64,000 nt of DNA from Bolinopsis microptera (taxonomy: Eukaryota; Ctenophora; Tentaculata; Lobata; Bolinopsidae), in assembly GCF_026151205.1 (NCBI RefSeq), contig NC_087073.1, positions 14,713,837 through 14,777,836 on the forward strand, given 5' to 3'. Both the position numbers and the translations under genes were made by a program. How positions within the stretch are numbered: the stretch's first letter is position 1; every line of letters begins with the position of its first letter. The notes under the pieces were generated by a model that did no database searches, was not told the origin of the DNA, and worked only from the letters and a program-made list of their open reading frames with translations. Below are positions 36,901-50,700 of the stretch, in pieces.

Positions 36901-37412
36901 CAAGATCTCTCTTCCTCTTGGAGAGAAAATATTTGAGAGCGAAGATGTTGGCTGGAACCCCAAATAGGGTGCAGGTTATCATTAGGGCAGCTATGAGGTA
37001 GTCCCATACGGGGGTGTAGTCTTTTCCAAGATCTGTTATGCTGATGTGAGGTCGGTAGGTTGTGCTGTCTGCTTCCGACATTTGTTTAGAGCTAAAATTG
37101 TACTGTTACAGTTGAGTTCACGGAAACTGGTAATTTGTAATATTATATGCATCAGTGCAGCGTTAGAAAGTTATAACAAAACATAATAATATGAACACAA
37201 AAAGACGTTTAGATGTATTTCATTAGTAATAAAGTAACCAAGCAACTCTGCTATTGTATTTATACAACATTATCTCGAAGCTCATAAAAAAGAAGCATTT
37301 ATGACTGTGGTGACCTCATCGGTAGTTGTCTGTACTCTTCAGAATGATGAGGTCATCATTTCAATGATGCAATGTTAGGATTGCGCTCATTTGAAGACAC
37401 GTGAGAATTCAA

Positions 37413-37444
<32 letters not shown>

Positions 37445-38738
37445 CAACCTCATTTTACCTCATTTTACCTCATCCCAATTTTGCCTTTTTTGGCTGGCCT
37501 CATGAGGTAAAATGAGGTAAATCTCGGCAAAAATTTTAACAGGTAAAATTCTCTAAATCGTCAATTTAGTCACGAAGGAGTATGGAAGGAGTTCTAAATG
37601 TGTGCTCCTCTAATATAAACAGTAGGAAATGGTTAACTTTAGTCGAGGTCTCAGGTCTCTACAATGTCGGGAAGTTCCTGCAGGAATTTGCGCATTGCGC
37701 TTGAAGCGCAAGATTCACAGCGCCAAAAGCGAAGGTCGTAGAGACATGAGACCTTGACTAAAGTTAACCATTTCATACCATTGCTACAATATGAGAATAT
37801 AAAAAGGAAGGTTTTCTTGGAGACCTGGATCGAGCATCAAAATAGTGTACATTGCTACTGTCATTGTCAAGACTCAAGAATAAGAGGGTCTAGTTGTGGG
37901 ATTATGCTGGATAACAGATATGATAAGTGGTAACATCCTACAAAGAATGTTAGCTTACTAAGGAATTTTCCTCTTACCGAATCATACAAGAAGTTAACTT
38001 AGTTCCTCCTAGTCCTAAGCATTATCTTGTTTCAGAGGGAATGAGTGATTTAAAAAGATGAGGCCGCAGAGTCAGTTGTGAAGAAGGCATTTGTACTCTG
38101 TAATTTCTAAGCTAATTTTTTTCGATATTTTTAGCTATTTACTGATCTTGTCTGACGTATCAGCAAGAGATCACTGGACCTCGTTAGTTGTTAGTCATGT
38201 TATGCTGATCCAGTTAGTGACGAGCTATGTAGTAATCATTCGACCTCATTTAATACTGATCCTATCAATGACGCGCTATGAAGTAATCAGTGGATCTCGT
38301 CAATGCTCATCCTGTCCGGACTGTCACTGACGAGTTATGAAGAAATAAATGAAGACCTCATTAATTCCCTTGTTCCAAGAAGATATTCCTCTGGTAACAG
38401 CCCCTTCTGAATATAATATGAAGATTCGAAAACCTAGTCTACCTTAATTGGAACTTGCTGACTGCATTGGAAAATGGAGAACAATCGAGAAATGATAATC
38501 AGTGCCAGGATATAATCAAAGTTGAATTTGGAATCCAAGGAAAACCTTCCTTTTTTATATTATCATATTGTGCGTTAGTTTGGTGTGAAGTATTATGTTT
38601 AAAAAAAATTAACAGTGTTAAACTAAATTGATATCAGTTAAAGATGATATATTTTAACAGGTAAAATTCATATAATTGACGATTAAGAGCTGTAGGAGTG
38701 TGTTCAGGACTCTGAAAGTGGCATACTATTATAACAAT

Positions 38739-38770
<32 letters not shown>

Positions 38771-41700
38771 GTCATGTCCGTCTATGTCCGCCTATGTCCT
38801 GTCCTTTTTGGATTCTATGAGACAACGGACGTGTTTTTTGGGACATTGGCGGACACGGACGGACATTGGCGGACTCGGACGGACATTGGCGGACTCGGAC
38901 GGACATTGGCGGACTCGGACGGACATTGGCGGACCCGGACGGACATTGGCGGACTTGGATGGACATTGGTGGACATTAGCGGACTTTGGTGGACATTAGC
39001 GGACAAACATTTTGAGGACTGAAGAGTACTGAAGAGTACTGAGGAGGATGGCTGAGAAGGATGGCTGAGGAGGATGGCTGAGGAAGATGACTGAGGAGGA
39101 TGACTGAGGAGGATGACTGAGAGGGAGGAGAAGGATCAGGAAGACCCAGGAGGAGGAGGAGGAGGAGGACCCAGAAGGAAGACCTAGGAGGAGGAGGAGG
39201 AGAACTGAGGAGGATGACTGAGGAGGAGGAGGACTCAGGAGGAGGACTGAGGAGGACTGAGAAGGAGGAGGACTGAGGAGGATGGCTGAGGAGGATGGCT
39301 GAGGAGGATGACTGAGAGGGAGGAGGAGGAGGAAGAGGAGGAAGAGGACTGAGGAGGAGGAGGAGAAGGACTGAGGAGGAGAAGGAGGACCCAGGAGGAG
39401 GAGGACCCAGGAAAAGGCCCCAGGAGGAGGAGGAGGACCGGGGAGGAGGAGAACTGTTGAGGACTGATGAGGAGGACTGAGGACGAGGAGGAGGACTGAG
39501 GAGGACTGAGGAGGACTGAGGAGGAGGACTGACGATGACTGAGAAGGAGGAGGACTGAGGAGTACTGAGGAGGATGGCTGAGGAGGATGGCTGGGGAGGA
39601 TGGCTGAGGAGGATGACTGAGGAGGATGACTGAGAGGGAGGAGGAGGAGGACTCAGGAGGAGGACTCAGAAGGAAGAGGAGGAGGACTCAGGAGGAGGAC
39701 TCAGGAGGAGGACTTAGGAGAAATGAGAAGGAGGACTGAGGAGAACTGAGGAGGAGGAGGAGGAGGAGGAGGACTGAATAGGAGGAGGAGAAGGAGGGGG
39801 ACTGGGAGAGGACTGGGGAAGAGGAGGACTGATGAGAAGGATGAGGAGGAGGACCCAGGAGGAGGAGGACTGAGGACCGAGGAGGAAGAGGAGGAGGATG
39901 AAGAGGAGGAGGAGGACCCAGGAGGAGGAGGACTGAGGAGGAGGACTGAGGAGGACTGAGGAGGATGGCTGAGGAGGATGACTGAGAGGGAAGAGGAGGA
40001 GGAGGAGGAGGAGGACTGAGAAGGAGGAGGACGAGGAGTGAATAGGAGGAGGAGAAGGGGACTGGGGGAGGACTGAGGAGGAGGATGGAGGACTGAGGAG
40101 AAGGATGAGGAGGAGGACTGAGGAGGACTGAAGACTGAGGAGGAAGAGGAGGAGGATGAAGAGGAGGAGAAGAACCCAGGAGGAGGACCCAGAAGGAGGA
40201 CTGGGGAGGAGGAGGAGGACTGGGGAGGAGGAGGACTGTTGAGGAGGACTGAGGACGAGGAGGAGGAGTAGGAGGAGGACTGAGGAGGGGAGGAGGAAGA
40301 GGACTGAGGAAGGTCAGGAAGACCCAGGGGGAGGAGGAGGAAGAGTAGGAGGAGGAAGCATCTAAATGTTATTTCCATTTTTGTCCGTTTTTGTCCATTT
40401 TTGTCCGTTTTTGTCCGCTCTATTTTTTGTCCGTTTTGAAAATATAGGGTACCGAACGGACAAAAAACATGATCCCCCTATAACAGCAAAATTGAACATT
40501 TTATTTAGCAATTTAGGTGTCCATTAATGTCCGCCTATGTCCGCCTATGTCCGCCTATGTCCGTCTATGTCCACCTATGTCCGCCTATGTCCGCCTATGT
40601 CCGTCTATGTCCGCCTATGTCCGCCTATGTCCTGTCCTTTTTGAATTCTATGAGACAAGCGGACATAGACGGACGTGACACCCCCCCCCCCAACAATGGT
40701 ATGAAATGGTTAACTTTAGTCAAGGTCTCATGTCTCTACGACCTTTGCTTTTGGCGCTGTGAATCTTGCGCTTCAGCGCAATGCGCAAATTCCTGCAGGA
40801 ACTTCCCGACATTGTAGAGACCTGAGACCTCGACTAAAGTTAACCATTTCCTACTGTTTATATTAGAGGAGCACACATTTAGAACTCCTTCCATACTCCT
40901 TCGTGACTAAATTGACGATTTAGAGAATTTAACCTGTTAAAAATTGGTGAAAATATGGGCGTGGCCCAAGTTATACGAGACCGTAGAGACACAAAAAATG
41001 TTTTGGTTGTTCCCGACCCTATTATAGAGCAACTAATTAGAGGTGATATCTAATTATTTAAACGCAAGGTGGTTTTGTGAACCGCCCTATATTCTACAGC
41101 GAATCATGAACATTGAACATGTACATAAGAACTTAGAATTGTATGAAGTATGAGTTTATATGAGTAATTTATTATAAAATTACCTTCCACTATGCAATTT
41201 CGACTAAATTCATGTAGATATCCAATCCAGTTCCATGCACAACTGTTGTTTACATTTGGTCTAGTTAGACACAATTTGTTTCAGAGTGACTCGATAATCG
41301 CAATATCAAATTAAGATATTATTTAAATGGTCCATGTCATGCAATGCGGAAATATCCCCATAAATTGGCAACTGCCAAAGTGACACTAAAGTTATTGCTA
41401 ATTCCTTTACAAAACTTAGCAAGTGCTATTTACAATATCCTAATGGATCATGGAAATTGAAATGTTCAATTTTCTTTTCATAAATAATAATTATAATGCG
41501 AAGTTTTATTTACCCCAAGTTTGGAGAGTAAGTAGGTTAAACTGGAAATGCCCCTTCCCAGGGACCACATCACCCCTAATAAACCATTAAATATCATGGG
41601 AGACCATGCACAGCCTCGAATTATAGTATAATGACTTCGAATAAACCTTTTTTGTCTCTAAAAAAAGGCTTAGAAAACTAGATTTATTTACCTCATTTTA

Positions 41701-44700
41701 CCTCATTTTACCTCATCCCAATTTTGCCTTTTTTGGCTGGCCTCATGAGGTAAAATGAGGTTGACCCCCCCCCCATTCAAAAACTGGGACGGATAAAAAG
41801 ATCACCTAATGGACAAACTGAGTATTCTATCAAAAAGTGAAATGATCGTATAAATATTAAATAGGTTTCTTATGAAATGGGGTTCTAAGCACCTCTTAAC
41901 AACAGTCAATTAATGGACGGTTAGTATTGAGTCAAATATAGATTTTAAACTCCTTTAGCATGTGATAACCAGCTGTAATTGGTCGAAATGAAAAGAGTTG
42001 TGAGACAGCCAAATATTTAGGGACATTGTTGCGTTCATATGCAGAATATAATATACAGAAAATATATCACTAAAGCTGAACATACTGTAAAACAGAATAA
42101 CTTTCTAGGAAATGATAGTTGGATAATAGTTATCGACTTAATAGTTAAATGCGTCTGAATTTCTACCAATATATAAACGGTAGAGAAAATATTTATTAAC
42201 ATCATTCCATGAGCTGTTATAATGAAAAACCACGTGCTATGGCAGATGGATACTTGGAACAAAAAGGGGCGCCTACAGACATTATCTTAGAATCTTGGTT
42301 TTATCAAAAGTTGAATGGGCGACAGTAACGAAATAATAATTTTGAGATAATGAATTCGAACGACACATTTTTTATTTTGTATGATCTTTTTGGTTTTTAC
42401 TTTTACCTTATAGGGCCGATCAATTTAGGTATTTTACGATCTTTTTGATTTTTACTGTCACCTTATAGGGCTGTAACACGATTGGCAGTGCCAATTTATG
42501 AACGTGTCGGAATTGCCCACGCACCTACTGCAAAGGAAGAGTAAGTTAACTCTACAAATATTAAATAACTGGTGATTTAATGAAATAATCACCTAAATAG
42601 GTGATGATCCATGCAACGACAGCAGAACATACGTAGAAACTACAGACAACTTTACTTTACATGGCGCTGTTACTTCTCAAAGCGGTATAAAATGTATTAA
42701 CAGTTTAACAGAGTTAAAGTAGAGCCTATACTCATGGAAATGGAGCTATTACTTATTACGTAACGATGTAATTAGCTAACTTAGTGCCCAGACATATTGC
42801 ACGCTCTTTAATCTTGCCGTTCTTTGCAAATGCACATAATCTTTAAAAATTTGCGCAGTAAAGCGTTCTAGTGAAAATTCGACTGATGATATATAAATGA
42901 GTTATTCGAATTTGGAGTGATTGGACTGAGACACATTTTTGATTGATGGGCTTGTTAAATTTGCCAAGATGAATTGCGAAGTTTTGGAAGCTGCAGGGTG
43001 ATCTTAAGTTAGTGGCGCAGCATCGAGAGGTGCCAGGATCAAATCGTAACTAATAACTTGTTATTGGTGCGTTATTACGTAAATTATACAACAAATCGAG
43101 AACGATCAACATGTGATTACACAAAGTGCTGATCCACTGAGAGTCTGAACCTTTGTCCGTGTCAGGGGTCCTGAGCCGATATCTACAACTCCTTAGTACA
43201 GGAATTGTAACAAGCAATACATAATCAGACCTACATTTCATAGCCGACTAAGGCAGATATGTGGGCAAATCAGGATTTAGGATGACAAAATAACATTGGA
43301 GTCAAGGGGGGAGAGAGCTATATGAAGTATCGGGATTAGGCAGATTTCATAGGACAAGGACGTGCACCGATTTCGCCATAGTTTGCACTCCCGAAAGTTG
43401 ACGTAACATGTCACAGGAGGATTACGGGGTGTTTATCACAGCTCGTGGTGCCGCCCCAACGTCGCCAACAACTAACTAACATCATCGCTAGACATTAGGC
43501 TACAACCGTCATCCGGAGAGACGCCCCGTCTCCCAATAATTTTATAGAGCCACCGTAATAAACCGGTACTAAGAGTGTTAGTAACACCACGGAGTGTTGC
43601 TAACACCACATTACAGTTACACAGAGGGTTAAACTTACAACATAATTGGCTGGAGTATATAACGAGAGTTGGAGAGAAAGATGTGCCACATAAGAGAGTG
43701 GGGCAGGGAGCCTTAACATAATCCTGGAACAGAGCTTAACAATAGTGCAACGGAGCATGAGGGGGCTACAACTGGCATCCAAGAGACAACTTGTGAGGGA
43801 CAAAACAAAGTGTTGACGTTAAACAGAATGTCAAATCAAGATGCAAGACGAGGTATATGAGTGCATCCGATAGTCTAGCAACCACATGGCATTTGAACTG
43901 TTACATCATTGTCCATTGGACTTCACAGAAGGTGGATCAATCATGAGAGATTTAATGGATGGACGAAGATATGGATCAGGACGATTACCTCGGTTAGTTT
44001 CCGGTGCCTGGTGGGATGATGAGAGATCTATTTCGGTTCTGGGAAGAACAGGTGGTCAAAGTGCACAAGTGTTTGGACTAATCGGTAATTTTGACGCAGC
44101 TTGCAGTATTCTGTTTCACGCCAATAAAGGATAAACACGGTTAAAAAGTTAAAAAGACGATTTTAAACGATTTCAATTTATGAGCGCAGGAAAAATGCAT
44201 TTACACTAAGGACCTGTGAAAGTTGCAACATCAAAACCAAGTTGCAGGATCAACCCTAAAACACCCTCAGTATGAATGTAACATTTTAGCAGTAGCCATA
44301 TACTAATCTAAGGCGGTAACAGGCTTTTAAGCCAGACAGGCTCTGGAGCAAAATAGTAAAGACGAGCATTTTATAATAATAATACACAATGCAGATCATT
44401 TCCCCAGGAGATTTACATAAAAACAAGGAGGGCTAATGCAGTATGCTCTGTTTAACGGCGCCTAACAACAATGGTGCACAATATTGTGGCCCACAGTCCA
44501 TATACATAGACTATTAGCCTACATTGATTTCTTAGATTTTAACAGTAGCTAAAGGACAGTGACAGTGACAGTGACAGTGACAGTAACAGTAACAGTAACA
44601 GTAACAGTGACAGTGACAGTAACAGTGACAGTGACAGTGACAGTAACAGTGACAGTGACAGTAACAGTGACAGTAACAGTAACAGTGACAGTGACAGTAA

Positions 44701-47700
44701 CAGTAACAGTAACAGTGACAGTGACAGTGACAGTGACAGTGACAGTGACAGTAACAGTGACAGTGACAGTAACAGTAACAGTGACAGTGACAGTGACAGT
44801 GACAGTGACAGTGACAGTGACAGTGACAGTGACAGTGACAGTGACAGTGACAGTGACAGTGACAGTGACAGTGACAGTGACAGTGACAGTGACAGTGACA
44901 GTGACAGTGACAGTGACAGTGACAGTGTTCTACCTCCAGCCTACTCATATCGTCTCTCGACGAACATTAGAAGAACAGGATAATAGAGGACCTGTGAACC
45001 TGAAGTCTGCTCGTAATTCTGTAGATCCAGTTAAGAAGCGTTTGTGCAAGTTGTTCAAAACGAAGTTAAATCGTTAACTTGATCAACAATAATTATGTAT
45101 TACTGTTATTTAAACTATTTAAATGGTTCTTTAAGCTTGACGTTTACGGTTGAATTTAAATAAATATCAACGATATTCAAACCTTGTTTAATGCTATGTA
45201 TTTCAAGACATCCAACTCTTGTATATCACAGATCTTTATTCATCATCTATGTATAAAAGAGAACATGCTTAGGTTAAAATTAATGGATCTTTACGTCTGG
45301 AAATTAGTTAATCGAATATCATTACTATTATTTAATTATTGGTAAATAATATAAAGTGGTTTTGGGTAGACCAAGTCATTCATAATTCAATATTAACAAA
45401 AGTTAATGCAATTAAATATGTTCTTACTAACGTTGACAATATGGGACAATATGCGTTCATTATGCAATTACCAGTTGAGTGAAAGTACTATTTAATTCAA
45501 ACCGACGCAGTACTCATGCCATTGGGAGATGAAATTATTGACCTATATTTTAAAAGTTATTTATTTGCAGGTGTTAAAGCCAATTCAAGTGTGAATCAAT
45601 AGCATAATTCAAATCAAGTAGCTCCCAATATTTTATTATGATTTATGTTGTATAATTATATTTTACAGTCCGACTGTAATCAGGAGTGAATTTGAAGGAT
45701 ACAGGACCATCTAATAATATAACGGGGGAATATGATATAATAGTTTTAAACTAATTACAACACTACAAATCTATTACATTTATTGAGGACGTTACAGAAG
45801 GAATTAATTGAATGTAGTTTGAGGAGTCCTCACTCTCCTCACGTCCAATAATGGCGTTTCTCTTGTCGCTAATATTAAAGTAGCCCATGGGGTTAAGAAA
45901 AGCTGCGAGTGTAAATCCTAAAATCTACACGGTAGTTTAGTACGAAAATGATTACGGAGGGGGATCTAAAATTACCCATGTCCGGCCAACGTTATATGTC
46001 AACGATACCTGTAGCAAATGTAGGGCCGTTTTATCATTAGAAACTTCTCGAGAAGTTTCAATCAGAGAAACGATGAATAGATATTGATTGATCAGCAAGA
46101 AATCACTATGAAGTAAGCATAAAGAACTGTGGGAAATACTGATTATTGATCATGAGCAACTGCACAGGTAAATTGCTATTAGAAAGCTGCTGGAGCGATG
46201 CAAGCTGTTCCAATATTGTCTATTGTTCTTTTATTAGTGTAGGTCAGATTGAAGTAAAGGCAACATGTAGGTGCGGTAATATTTTGTAAATAGTGCGATT
46301 CCACACCTGCCCAAAACCTTTTTATGTGCGACAAATTTTGGAGACAAAAAACATCGCAATTACCCTGAACAATTATGCTGAAGTAAGCTGAAAAACTCTA
46401 AATATCATTGAGTTAGCTGACAATTTTAGATGTATAAACCAAGAATTGTCCTAACAGAATTAGATGGCTGGGGCTAGTTGAATTACTGGTGATGAGCATA
46501 ATTATTAAGTATACTTGAAGTATAATATTCAGTACTATAACTTTATAACTTTACAACTTTGTAACTTTACAACATAAGATCCCTACACATTTTGTGTATA
46601 AGTGACTAACGTGACTAAAATCACTTAACTTCAATCTCTTGAGGGGTTTGATCCAGCTTGACGAATATGTTATTCATTTGCCAAGATTCACCCTCATTTG
46701 TTTTTTATCAAATATCGATAGTACTAACAGTCCATGCATTATCTGTATCAACTTGCCATCTGATAATAATAATGAAGAAATTCTGGGAATATTTTTAGGA
46801 AGAATGTCGATAAATTATTGTATTGATCTGATTCTACATGCCCATAAGACGATCATATCCCATTGTACACAGCGATACCAACTTGAAGTGCACATATCTG
46901 ATAGAACAAATAACGGCCGATGGTGCAACAAAATACATTGCCTCTGGATCGAAGTAAACAAGGGACATGTAAATTGTAAAATGTAAATGACCGGTTTTAG
47001 TATTAGAAGTTGAGGCCGGGAAGAAGAAGAATACAAAGTTAGACGTTGGTAATTGCAAAATAATTACCGCGGAAAAGCCAACCTAGAATATTAATAGTGT
47101 CAACGTCAAAGCTAATACTATTCCTATTGTTGAAGTTAAAGTTACAACTTTTAAAGTTTATGTTACTACTATTGCTTCAGTTAACGTTTGTATCGAAAAA
47201 TTGTAACTTATTTATATTAAACGCCAAAAGCGCACAGTTTATGTAAAGGTGCAGTGTCCAAACATTCCCAAAAACGAACCTAACCTAGAACGTAACAATA
47301 GTCGACTCATCGGAGGTAAAGTATGTATACTCTTCTGAAGAAGCCTGCAACCAATTGCTCAATTGTCGAACTCCAATTCTTATATGCCATGAGACGGCGC
47401 GTCGAAAATATTGAATTTGAATCAGTCTTAAATAATCAGTATAATTGTCCTCCAGTCTTGACTACTTGACAGTTCTTTAAATATTCTAAAACGCGAAGTC
47501 ATTTGGACATGTTTCTGCTTAACCACAAAGCTATTAAATTTATGATTTCAGGCTAAATCGTTGAAATTATTTAAAATTAAGATTTTCGACTTGATAATTA
47601 ATTATCTTCGTAAGCCTGTTGGAAGCCGTGAGCCGTGACGTATATCAGCTCTAGTTCAAACTGGTATTACTATTAGTCGCTGGTTATCCAATTTGCTGTA

Positions 47701-50700
47701 TTAAATTATCAAAATTTTGATTTTTTAACTATGTATATTAGCTTATTACTCTGTCAGATTTGAGGTTGCTGAGTAAAACTTCAACGATTTGTACGCATCG
47801 GAACTGACGTTCGGTAGGGTCAAAAGGAGTTGATATTAGTTATTATGAAGGTTAAACCATTGAATAGTTAACCACCACAATTTACAGACCCTCCTAGCTT
47901 TACTGACAATAATCTCACAAACAATTCCATCAAACTGTAATATCAAACTTATTAAGATCTACAATAATATCACCAACCAACTTTTCATATAAAAGTTATC
48001 CTACTGGGTCACGTAGGAGCTCAAAAGAGTGGCCATAACTGCGATGTTTTTATAAATTATAACTTACCGACTGGCAACAAATGGTCTTAAGATCTAGGAG
48101 ATGTCCAGTGAAGCATATGAAATAGTCGTTATGATCACTGAAATTGGTGATTTAATTAACAATTATCAGTAGTCGGTACTACAATAGAAGCTTGACAGAA
48201 GAGGGACTCTATCACAGCTATTAACGAAGAGTACACGGCAATTTGAGGTGATCAAGTTCCAGTTATACGTAGAGCAGTCCTGTACATCCGGTAGTAGTAC
48301 AGAAGAACTATTTGTAGATATTGGTGATTATATTAGTAATTATACTGGTGATTATTATTATTGTCAGTTTGACAGATGACACGTTGTGGTCAATGGTTTT
48401 GCCGCAAAATCATATAGAAATAGTACATATTATTATGAATAGTTTTATAACGCTTCAGAACTATCTTTTTTCAATAAGCTTCACTAAATTTCACTAAATT
48501 TCACTAAATTTCATTAAATTTCACTATGAGCGACTAACACTTCTTTACTTGATTATTTACTGGATATGGGCTATGGCATATGGACGAGAAGTAGACGCGA
48601 AACTACAAAATAGAAATGTTGATGAATTTAGATTATTCACCAGTAGAGAACTACCCAAACAAATTCTGTCAGAGGAGATCAAACACAGTAGTTTGACATC
48701 GGCAACAAAGAAAAAGATAATGGCGACGAAATGCGAGTAAGAAAAAATGGATTGTATACAAGTGAATTTAAAACAGCAGAGCGGTAGTGAATGGTTAGGT
48801 CACGTGAATTCTCAGTCACGTTCATTAGTCAGCCTAGAACTGCCCTGTAATACTAAAGCTGCAAGGTTGCACTTGGAGTGGACCAAGGCTTAATTGGGGT
48901 CACAAAAGATTGCGTGATGCTGATCATACATTTAAACAATCTTACGACGATTAGGTGAGGTTAACAGGCACCCTAATCTTTGTTGTTGCTTTATAATTAA
49001 TAATAATTAATTATAATTTGCAGTTATGATTATGAAGGATATTAACGAGTTGTCATACTCGACTCCATGACATACTTCAAAGTAAATAATTTAAACGATC
49101 ATATTTCCTAACAATTACAAATGATGTTTTCTTTCAGCAAGAAGGCAGTGGATGGAAATATAGACCTTTTAGAAGGGGTTTACTGGTGTTTATATATTAA
49201 TATTATGTTCCTCATTTTCCTCACAACAAACGGGAAAGAAACAAAGAAATATCAGCTCATTCTCAGAAATATTGTCCAGTCGAGAAGTTCGCAACTTAAT
49301 CATACTTCAATAATCTGAATATCGAAACAAGATTAGGTCTTATATTCCGTGTAATAAGATCGTTGGTCATTAGTACTCTAAATACCACCATTTCTGGTAA
49401 ATAAATGCACATGGTTTTACCTGTGCTACCTGGCTCTGACGCAGACGGGAGGAACATAATTGAACACAACTTTCTTTCAGATGGCTCCTAAATTTATCAG
49501 AGAGCATAGAAGGGACGGTTTGAGGAAAACATACCATTGACTACGCAAGTACGCACCACTAGTATTTACTTATTTAGCAACGCTGAGAAACTGTTAACAC
49601 ATGTAATAGCTACGGTTTTGAGACCAGACACGCTAGTTAGATAATCGATAAATCCTGAAAATGAGTTGGAAATATATCACTTTCAGCTAATGGAATGTTC
49701 TAGATCTGAACCCAGAGGAAGATGCTTTTGAGTCTGGAATATTCTGAGCCTCCTTATTTACTTGTTACATCTACGTGAAATGAGATGAAGAGTCCAGCTT
49801 GCGCAACTCTAATGAGTAGCGGTGGTCACCACCACCACGTATTGCATTCAAATTAACTAAAAATCTTTACTTTTTGAAGCAGTGCAGCGTGCGGCTGCAA
49901 TCAAGATTGCGTCAAACCAGAAATTCATGAAATTTTCTGCAAATATTCACCGAACATTACCGTCTCAATCATAGAAGATTATGTCATTAAAATAACAATG
50001 CAAACTTTATAAATGGTTAAGGGTAAGCTTGTCCACTGCCCTGTCCAGGCACCAAGAAAAATCTGAGAAATCAATATTTAATAAAACTTCTTTGACGCAA
50101 TTAGCTTAAGCATGAAGGAAGTTAACATTGCTGCCAAAAGAAGTTGACAGACAACTCTCTAAAAGCTGCTCAATGAGGGGCTACTCTGAATTAAGTCATC
50201 CTTCCACTGTCAACATAAAATCTGAGGAAGTAGACTCTACAGTTACTTCCTTAGATTTCAATAAATACCAATAAAATAGAAACCGACAAAATAAGAGTTG
50301 GGTGATTAGCGAGACTGTTTCTTGAAACATTAAGCAAATTATCAAATCACAGTGATTAAATGGTCAATACTAGATGTTGAACATTAGCTGCCCAATAGAA
50401 TGACTAGATTCATATATTCTGATGGTTAAGCATTTTAATTTATGATAGCTGGCAACTCTCACCAGCCATGCAATATATTACTTGTGAGCATTTTGTGATC
50501 GCCAATTCCTCAACTAAGACAGAGACACACTTACTTAGGTACTTTAGTTACAGAGGAAATTAGAAATTTAGTTACAGGATCTACAGAGGAAATAATCAGA
50601 AATTTAGTTCCAGGTTCTACAGAAGAAATAATTAGAAATTTAGTTACAGGTTCTACAGAGGAAATAATTAGAAATTTAGTTACAGGTTCTACAGAAGAAA

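Larger units (their letters stand above)
37413..41774. mobile_element. Composite nested transposon with poly-G ends
   Basis: The left end is a run of 31 G followed by GTCAACCTCATTTTACCTCA; the right end is its inverse, ending in ten C. ATTCAA lies on both sides (37407-37412 and 41775-41780); the poly-G hides whether the duplication is longer. A 70 bp block with CATCCCAATTTTGCC occurs near both ends. Inside are two inverted arms (37536-37795 and 40697-40945), a 0.8 kb TIR element and a 1.95 kb element, so the outer element was built up by repeated insertion. Confidence 0.7.

Noticed and set aside
38676-39022. Gly-run and Leu-Ala-Asp repeat frames
   Set aside because: They start in a poly-G run and follow a 20 bp satellite inside a transposon.
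39701-40378. Ser/Pro-rich frame of 225 codons on the minus strand
   Set aside because: Translation of the purine tract's complement; no coding signal beyond absence of stops.
43886-44134. 82-codon plus frame with ATG
   Set aside because: No homology recognised, no TATA or splice signals, in a long gene-free stretch.
44532-45077. Frames encoding Val-Thr and Cys-His repeats
   Set aside because: Products of the hexanucleotide microsatellite. The non-repeat tail after 44930 has no start, splice or domain support.
46639-46986. 115-codon plus frame
   Set aside because: AT-rich, no domain, no splice or promoter context; similar-length minus frames overlap it.
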